Assembly: GCA_964580235.1 (NCBI GenBank)
Contig: CAZOJY010000029.1
Coordinates: 1-31,601, forward strand
Origin: G020348385 sp964580235
GTDB taxonomy: Bacteria; Acidobacteriota; Aminicenantia; Aminicenantales; Aminicenantaceae
DNA: 31,601 bases
Direction: 5' to 3'
Shown here: piece by piece, positions 27,046 through 31,601 of the stretch
Layout: each line of letters begins with the position of its first letter
How positions within the stretch are numbered: the first letter of the stretch is position 1
Made by a program: the position numbers and the translations under genes
Notes under the pieces: model-generated
Database searches by the model: none
What the model was told of the DNA's origin: nothing
What the model saw: the letters and a program-made list of their open reading frames with translations, nothing else

Positions 27046-27182
27046 CTGAATTATTCCTAACGGAAATTTAAGGGACACGTTACCGATTTTGAAAAAATCG
27101 GTACATGTCCCGAATTTCCGGTACATGTCCCTGATTTCATTGCTCAAACAATCCCATAAAAAAAAATTTATGAATAATTCAG
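27046..27182. repeat. Candidate miniature element bounded by 11-base inverted repeats
   Basis: CTGAATTATTC (27046-27056) is exactly inverted as GAATAATTCAG (27172-27182). Between them lie the hairpin at 27061-27120 and an extra copy of its GGTACATGTCCC arm (27120-27131). The arrangement resembles a small non-coding mobile element or a REP-like cluster. No target-site duplication is evident, so this is tentative. Confidence 0.4.
27061..27120. repeat. 60-base imperfect hairpin, REP-like
   Basis: CGGAAATT (27061-27068) pairs with AATTTCCG (27113-27120). Inside, GGGACACGTTACCGATTTT pairs with AAAATCGGTACATGTCCC with one mismatch and one bulge. A further GGTACATGTCCC follows directly. GGGACA-type inverted repeats of this kind are known beside REP-associated tyrosine transposases in several phyla. 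There is no T-tract, so an intrinsic terminator is less likely. Confidence 0.6.
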
Positions 27183-27284
27183 ATTATTTCATCGGTAAAG
27201 CATTCTTTTTGATGAATAAAGGGACATTATATGATAGAGATTTATTAAAAGTAAAATAATAGAGACGCTGGAAAGAAAATAGAA

Positions 27285-28847
27285 CTAGTTCTCAGAGGAC
27301 CATATCTCGGTCATCTTGATGTTTTTTTTCTTCAGTGTAATTCCTAATGCCCTGTCTAATGCAGCCAGAGAAAGATTATAGTCGATGACCGCCTTGAGCT
27401 CCGAGCTCTGAGCATCGGCCAAGTCTCTCTGGTGCAACAGCACCTCATAGTTCGTCGCCAATCCCACCTTCAGCTTCTTCTGTTCGGCTTCGAGCTTCTG
27501 CTCTGCCAGCTCTCTGGCAATCTTGTATGCCTGGACTCGCTTATAGTTTGTCTGCACATCGCGGACGGCATTCCGGATTTCCAAGAATGCCAGATGTTCC
27601 TGATTCTCCAGGTCGACTCCGGCCTGTTTGAGACTCACTCTTGCTCGGGCATACTGTGCGCGTGTCACAACCGATGTTATCGGGATGGACAGCGTTAAAC
27701 CGATGCTCCAGTTCTTATACCTGAATTTGAAGGCATCCCTTAAAGCATCCGAGGAACGTCCTGGAATCGTCCCGATGATATTTCCTGTGAGCGGATTGTC
27801 ATCCTCATAGATCAGCTGAGTTCCTGATAAGCCAGGGCTCCAGAGCGAAGCCTGAAAATTGAACTCGGGCAGAAGCTGGTTTTTTGCATAATGTAAATCT
27901 AAATCTTTGTTTTTTAAATCGACTCGAATGGCTTGCAGATCAGGTCTCATCCGCAGGCCCGTCGATAAAGCCTCTTCCAGGCTGACATCTCTCTGTTCGA
28001 ACGTGGGACTGTCAGTCGGGACAATCTCCGCTAAATCAAAATCCTGTTTGCTCGTCAGATTCAGGATGTTTTTCAATTTGTCCTGTGTGCTTTTAATAAG
28101 AGATTCTGCCTGGAGGATATCGGCCTCCCGTCTGGCGACTTCGGATTTGGCCGATAAGACTTCGATCGGTGCCAGCATACCGATTTCCACCTCGCGCGTA
28201 TTTTTTGCCAGCAAATCCTTCGCCAGCTCCAGAGAACTCTGCATGACCTTAAGGTTTTCTATGCTGCCGACATAATTCCAGTAGGCCTGTTCCACATCGT
28301 AAATCATATCCAACAGCTTTTGCTGAAGCTGGATTTCTGAGATTGAGGTGTTGTATTTTGCGATGATGATTTCCCGCTGGCTCACCTTCAATCCAAAGTT
28401 TTTCAAAAGAGGCTGCGTAAAATTGAAGCGGATCTGACTCCCAAACCGGGGATTGATGGTCTGGAATTTCGCCGTTGTTTCCGTTTGGTAAGAATACAGC
28501 GTCAGCTGAAAATTTGCGCCGGTCGGGATTTCCTGCGTGAGCTGGCCGTAATAGTCCTTCGAGTGCACCTGCACCTGATCGGCCGCATCGATCCAGGAAA
28601 AGGAAGGCTGGTTGGTTTCCTGCTTGTCATACCCTAAAATGAGATTCGGCACAAATTTTTCTTTCGCCTGCGTTACAGATATATCGGCCAATTGGGGATT
28701 GAACACTTCAACTGCCAGGCCAAGGTTGTTTTTTAGGGCTCCAACGATACAGTCGCTCAAAGATAGCTGCTTCTCTGTCTGCTGACTCCACAATGTTGTG
28801 GTGAAAGCTAAAACCATTAGAATATTGACGAATTTTATCTTCTTCAT
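27285..28847 (-). CDS. TolC-family outer membrane efflux protein
   Basis: A 520-residue protein with a signal peptide (residues 1-21, ending LWSQQ), typical TolC/OEP length, and two repeats of long amphipathic helices (for example residues 195-255 and 390-490, the latter with KIARELAEQKLEAEQKKLKVG and TNYEVLLHQRDLADAQ). It should form the trimeric outer membrane channel of a tripartite exporter. GAGGAAAACCAG precedes ATG. It lies 34 bases downstream of the ABC ATPase and is the last gene of the export locus. No HlyD-type adaptor gene is in the window. Confidence 0.88.
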   Translation of the reverse strand: MKKIKFVNILMVLAFTTTLWSQQTEKQLSLSDCIVGALKNNLGLAVEVFNPQLADISVTQAKEKFVPNLILGYDKQETNQPSFSWIDAADQVQVHSKDYYGQLTQEIPTGANFQLTLYSYQTETTAKFQTINPRFGSQIRFNFTQPLLKNFGLKVSQREIIIAKYNTSISEIQLQQKLLDMIYDVEQAYWNYVGSIENLKVMQSSLELAKDLLAKNTREVEIGMLAPIEVLSAKSEVARREADILQAESLIKSTQDKLKNILNLTSKQDFDLAEIVPTDSPTFEQRDVSLEEALSTGLRMRPDLQAIRVDLKNKDLDLHYAKNQLLPEFNFQASLWSPGLSGTQLIYEDDNPLTGNIIGTIPGRSSDALRDAFKFRYKNWSIGLTLSIPITSVVTRAQYARARVSLKQAGVDLENQEHLAFLEIRNAVRDVQTNYKRVQAYKIARELAEQKLEAEQKKLKVGLATNYEVLLHQRDLADAQSSELKAVIDYNLSLAALDRALGITLKKKNIKMTEIWSSEN

Positions 28848-28881
28848 CTGGTTTTCCTCCGAATGATCAGTTCATTGATAA

Positions 28882-29547
28882 TTATTCATCCACGATCCAC
28901 CCATCGAGGAGATTTATGATCCTTTTTCCATAGGCAGCATTTTTTTCCGAATGAGTGACCTGAATGACCGTGGTCCCGTTCTCGTTCAATTCTTTCAGAA
29001 GATCCATGACTTCTGTCCCCTCTTTTGTGTTCAAATTCCCGGTGGGCTCATCAGCAAGAATCAATTTGGGTTCGATGATAATGGCTCGGGCGACAGACAC
29101 TTTTTGCTGCTGGCCGCCGGATAATTGGTTGGGAAACAGGTCTTTTTTGGCCACCATATTAAACCGGTCCAGCATTTCAGCGACTTTTCCCTTTCGTTCC
29201 GAACCTTTGACCTTTTTGTACAGCAGCGGAGTTTCCAGATTTTCGTACACTGTCAGGTCATCGATGAGGTGATAACTCTGAAAGACAAACCCGATATGAT
29301 TTTTGTGGAGATCGGACAGCTGTCTTTCGCTCAATCTGTGAGCTGGCTTGTCGTAGAAAAAATACGCTCCACTCGAGGGCGAATCCAGCATGCCGAGGAT
29401 GTACAGCAGGGTGGACTTTCCCGCCCCTGAGGGCCCCATGATGGTCAAAAACTCCCCTTCTTCCACATCCAGGTTGATGTTTCGCAGAACAAAGGTTTTG
29501 ACAAAACCTGATGAATAAAACTTCGTGATGTCTTTCATCTTTATCAT
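28882..29547 (-). CDS. MacB/LolD-type ABC transporter ATPase
   Basis: A 221-residue protein of the LolD/MacB/FtsE class with all ATPase motifs intact: Walker A GPSGAGKST (about residues 39-47), Q-loop FVFQSYHL, signature LSGGQQQKV, Walker B LILADEPTGNL and the switch His in VTHSEKN. It should power an FtsX-type permease that exports substrate or extracts lipoproteins. In this locus no full permease is left: the one upstream is core-deleted and a second is reduced to its last codons (29607-29663). GGAG lies eight bases before ATG. Confidence 0.9.
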   Translation of the reverse strand: MIKMKDITKFYSSGFVKTFVLRNINLDVEEGEFLTIMGPSGAGKSTLLYILGMLDSPSSGAYFFYDKPAHRLSERQLSDLHKNHIGFVFQSYHLIDDLTVYENLETPLLYKKVKGSERKGKVAEMLDRFNMVAKKDLFPNQLSGGQQQKVSVARAIIIEPKLILADEPTGNLNTKEGTEVMDLLKELNENGTTVIQVTHSEKNAAYGKRIINLLDGWIVDE

Positions 29548-29606
29548 ATCAATATCTCCAATCGTAGAATTTTCTCTGATATTTTACTTTGTAGGCTCTG
29601 CTTATT

Positions 29607-29663
29607 CTATTCATATCTTAGGGACTCCGCTGGATTTATGAGAGTTGCCTTAACGGGCTGGTA
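29607..29663 (-). pseudogene. Last codons of an FtsX/MacB-type permease
   Basis: On the minus strand a short frame reads YQPVKATLINPAESLRYE and then TAG. This is the nearly invariant C-terminus of MacB/FtsX-type permeases (compare NPVDSLRYE at 29975 and TPVNSLRYE at 31517). No permease sequence precedes it; instead it runs into the 3' end of the 94-residue gene in a different frame. A second permease gene therefore seems to have been removed between 29650 and 29675, leaving only its end before the ABC ATPase gene. Confidence 0.65.
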
Positions 29664-29934
29664 AATCCGATTTGACCACGCTCCGTTTTCTGAACATGAT
29701 CGGAATGTGTGTGTCTGTCGGCATGCCTATCTCGATCAGGCGCCAGTCTTTATCGTATTCCGTGATGACCCGCTTGATCACATCGACCTTATCCGCTGTC
29801 TCTCCGTAATAGTCATCCCAAGCAATGATCTCGACACGGTAGTGCAGGGTCCTTTTCTTTCCATTGATTTTTACCTCTATGTCGATATTCTGCTCGGATT
29901 CCAATGTCGGAATCTGAAGCACAACTTCTCTCAT
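29650..29934 (-). CDS. Small conserved protein in the export locus
   Basis: A 94-residue soluble protein started at ATG 29934, which has AAGGAGGGAAAAA upstream; an earlier in-frame start would overlap the permease fragment. It has no signal peptide. Visible features are IDIEVKINGKKRTLHYRVEI, an alternating beta pattern, and a C-terminal IGMPTDTHIPIMFRKR. I do not recognise a named domain. Its position between permease and ATPase genes suggests an accessory or regulatory role in the exporter, but that is inference. The last few codons overlap the remnant of a second permease in another frame, so its natural C-terminus may have been lost. Confidence 0.7.
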   Translation of the reverse strand: MREVVLQIPTLESEQNIDIEVKINGKKRTLHYRVEIIAWDDYYGETADKVDVIKRVITEYDKDWRLIEIGMPTDTHIPIMFRKRSVVKSDLPAR

Positions 29935-29974
29935 TTTTTCCCTCCTTTTTTTGTTAGGGAACGTCCCCTGTTCA

Positions 29975-30310
29975 TTATTCATACCTCAAGCTGTCGACGG
30001 GGTTGGTCAGCGCGGACTTGATGGACTGATAGCCGACGGTGATCGATGCAACAGCCAAAGAAAAAACGGCCCCAAGCGCAAAGGCCCGAACGCTTATGCC
30101 GGTGCGTGCAGGGCGAATGATTTTGTGGCCGATGCGATAGATATTGTCCGCGTTGGGATAGAATGTATCATAGCTGAGTTCCTGTTTGACATACAGCATG
30201 ATCAAAAGGCAGCAGGTTATGCCAACAGCTAATCCGACGATTGTGATAATGGAATGCAGTTTTTGCTTAATGATATTCCGGAATGCAATTTTTAAATAAT
30301 TTTTAAACAT
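29975..30310 (-). pseudogene. FtsX/MacB-type permease with core deleted in frame
   Basis: The 111-residue frame joins both ends of an ABC permease that is normally about 400-800 residues. Residues 1-62 are the N-terminus: MFKNYLKIAFRNIIKQK, a first membrane segment (IITIVGLAVGITCCLLIMLYV) and the ELSYDTFYPNADNIYRI start of the periplasmic domain. Residues about 70-111 are the C-terminus, with the last membrane segment (FALGAVFSLAVASITVGY) and NPVDSLRYE. The periplasmic domain and the middle membrane segments are missing, without a frame break. The remaining two-helix protein cannot transport by the known mechanism. Confidence 0.8.
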
Positions 30311-30340
30311 AACGAACGTCCAACAAGGTATAACGTGTTA

Positions 30341-30403
30341 TCAGCTCAGAAAAAAAAGAACCAAAAAAACTAGTACTGCCAATATCCATATCATTTTATT
30401 CAT
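30341..30403 (-). CDS. Possible 20-residue hydrophobic peptide
   Basis: ATG at 30403 opens a 20-codon frame (MNKMIWILAVLVFL start, then Val, Leu, two Phe, Leu, Ser) ending in TGA, a single predicted membrane helix. AAAGGGAAAG lies 6-15 bases upstream. It is 30 bases before the permease fragment on the same strand. It could be a small membrane subunit, a leader peptide, or chance in AT-rich DNA. Confidence 0.3.
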   Translation of the reverse strand: MNKMIWILAVLVFLVLFFLS

Positions 30404-30709
30404 CTATTCTTTCCCTTTTAGGATATTTTTTTCTTGCTTCAGATATTTCTTAAGCATAAAGGTTTTCCTCAGTTGTATTATTTAGCAAAAAATGTGCCAT
30501 TGCAGATTACAGGTGTGACGGATGAAAAATTCGGGAATCCCTACAATAAAAGTGTTCGGTATGGTAACAGGAGGTGTTCACCAGCGAACAGATGTCTTGT
30601 TTTATTCATAACCAACTTCAGGCTGGTAGGCAAACCGTTTGAGTCAGTTTTTGAACACAAAATTACGGGACACATGTCACAAAATAATATAGAATGATTT
30701 TTAGGAATT
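30404..30709. other. Intergenic region before the cyclotransferase gene
   Basis: About 306 bases with no convincing gene on either strand. It contains GGGACACATGTCAC near 30668, which resembles the GGGACA repeats at 27072, and AT-rich TAATAT about 20 bases before the ATG at 30710, which could be a -10 box with only a weak -35. Nothing else is evident. Confidence 0.5.
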
Positions 30710-31534
30710 ATGAGACTTGGACATGGCTTGACAACTTTAAGGAGATATTTAACTGTCAATTTAACCTTAAGCCTTTTTTTACTTTTGCCATCTTTTTTTT
30801 CAAGCGCTTCACAAATCGCTGAAAAAGCGCCTGTTAAAATTCCTTACAAAATTATCAATACCTATCCACATCCTCCAGGTTCCTTTACGCAGGGGCTGGT
30901 TTTCGAGGACGGTTTTTTGTATGAAGGGACAGGGCAGTATGGTCTATCGTATCTTCGAAAAATTAAGCTCGAGACCGCTGAGATTGTGAAAGAGATTAAG
31001 CTGGGCCGGAATTTTTTCGGCGAGGGAATAACAATCTTTCAAGATAAAATTATTCAGCTCACATGGCTGTCCCAGACCGGTTTCATTTATGACAAAAACA
31101 GTTTTCGCCTGCTTGATTCATTCCGGTATCCCATCCGGATAGAAGGATGGGGACTCACGACCGATGGGAAGCACCTGATCGTTAGTGACGGTTCGGACAA
31201 GCTGTATTTCCTGGATCCGGCATCATTTAAAATGATTAAACGGCTCGATGTCTTTGACCACTCGGGACCTGTCCAAAAAGTCAATGAGCTGGAGTACGTC
31301 GAAGGCGCAGTTTACGCAAATGTCTGGCAGTCCCAGAAAATAATTCAGATAGATGTGAATTCTGGAAGAGTGACAGGAATCATTGACCTCAAAGCAATCG
31401 TTCCCAAACAGTTTAGAGGCCACACAGATTATGTCTTGAATGGCATCGCCTATGATCCGCTTAAAAAGAGATTTTTTGTAACCGGAAAGATGTGGCCTGA
31501 TATTTTTGAGTTGGTGCTACTCGTATCTGAGTGA
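30710..31534 (+). CDS. Glutaminyl-peptide cyclotransferase
   Basis: A 274-residue exported protein: residues 10-35 are a signal peptide (NLTLSLFLLLPSFFSSAS). The rest matches the plant/bacterial-type glutamine cyclotransferase, a five-bladed propeller: YPHPPGSFTQGLVFEDGFLYEGTG, LGRNFFGEGITI, LTWLSQTGFIYD, EGWGLTTDGKHLIVSDGS, NELEYVEGAVYANVWQS and VLNGIAYDP. It converts N-terminal Gln to pyroglutamate on exported peptides or proteins. ATG 30710 is preceded by TTAGGAATT. Its last 18 bases overlap the 3' end of a permease gene on the opposite strand. Confidence 0.9.
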   Translation: MRLGHGLTTLRRYLTVNLTLSLFLLLPSFFSSASQIAEKAPVKIPYKIINTYPHPPGSFTQGLVFEDGFLYEGTGQYGLSYLRKIKLETAEIVKEIKLGRNFFGEGITIFQDKIIQLTWLSQTGFIYDKNSFRLLDSFRYPIRIEGWGLTTDGKHLIVSDGSDKLYFLDPASFKMIKRLDVFDHSGPVQKVNELEYVEGAVYANVWQSQKIIQIDVNSGRVTGIIDLKAIVPKQFRGHTDYVLNGIAYDPLKKRFFVTGKMWPDIFELVLLVSE

Positions 31535-31601
31535 ATTCACTGGGGTGGTTATGGCTGCCTTAACAGAATGATAGCTCACAGTCAGAACCGCGATAAGAAA
31601 A
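31517..31601 (-). CDS. FtsX/MacB-type permease, C-terminal end (5' part outside window)
   Basis: From the window edge the minus strand reads FLIAVLTVSYHSVKAAITTP and then VNSLRYE followed by TAG. This is the last membrane segment and conserved terminal motif of FtsX/MacB-type ABC permeases. The stop lies inside the end of the convergent cyclotransferase gene (18-base overlap). The rest of the gene is beyond the window, so whether it is full length cannot be judged. Confidence 0.75.
   Translation of the reverse strand, partial: FLIAVLTVSYHSVKAAITTPVNSLRYE

Larger units (their letters stand above)
26989..27284. other. Intergenic region between tolC-like gene and tldD
   Basis: About 296 AT-rich bases without a gene. 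They hold a nested inverted-repeat element (listed separately), a poly-A run near 27160 and the tldD leader. The promoter of the TldD operon should lie here, but I could not assign its boxes with confidence. Confidence 0.6.

Noticed and set aside
27285..30310. Complete MacB-type tripartite exporter
   Set aside because: The only permease genes in the locus are a core-deleted fragment and a short tail, and no adaptor (HlyD-type) gene is present.
1..31601. tRNA, rRNA or known riboswitch genes
   Set aside because: No cloverleaf-like or conserved RNA sequence was recognised by eye in the intergenic regions; a covariance-model scan was not possible.

Overview
This window looks like a piece of an anaerobic, heterotrophic, diderm bacterial chromosome, probably assembled from a metagenome. 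Gene density is high, Shine-Dalgarno sites are of the AGGAGG type, base composition is moderate and many proteins carry signal peptides. The mix of secreted M14 and M28 peptidases, a sortilin-like Asp-box propeller, DUF5107 and DUF6067 proteins, GH127, TldD/TldE and FtsX/MacB-type permease pieces recalls Acidobacteriota and in particular Candidatus Aminicenantes. That placement is inference from gene content only. I saw no rRNA, tRNA or CRISPR array.

Layout. 1-2428 (minus): an M28-type peptidase cut by the left edge and lacking its catalytic core, a small secreted protein, a DUF2752 protein and another small membrane protein. 2546-5023 (plus): a radical SAM enzyme and an MttB-family methyltransferase without pyrrolysine, 21 bases apart. 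5036-8158 (minus): a 1040-residue exported Asp-box propeller. 8363-12179 (plus): two tandem M14 carboxypeptidase-like proteins, the first with a damaged zinc site, the second canonical. 12192-12899 (minus): a DGSG-repeat protein. 13026-15068 (plus): a GH127-type glycosidase. 15224-16614 is a scar holding a dead OppF-type ATPase and a gutted IS256 transposase, next to a winged-helix regulator (16625-16954) with a very clear promoter and operator.

17158-26988 (minus) reads as one long operon transcribed TldD, TldE, DUF5107/TPR, DUF169, DUF6067. TldD carries a Tat signal and a lipobox-like Cys, whereas TldE has no signal. A nested inverted-repeat element (about 27046-27182) separates it from a MacB/LolCDE-like export locus (27285-30310, minus): core-deleted permease, small conserved protein, tail of a second permease, ABC ATPase and TolC. 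The right end holds a glutaminyl-peptide cyclotransferase (plus) whose 3' end overlaps, tail to tail, the end of a third FtsX-type permease that runs off the window.

Together the genes suggest a cell that degrades peptides and complex glycans outside the cytoplasm and relies on ABC export. The most striking window-wide pattern is that several genes (M28 peptidase, IS256 transposase, FtsX permeases, OppF) keep recognisable ends but have lost internal parts. This is either genuine deletion-driven erosion or an assembly artefact; read mapping would decide.
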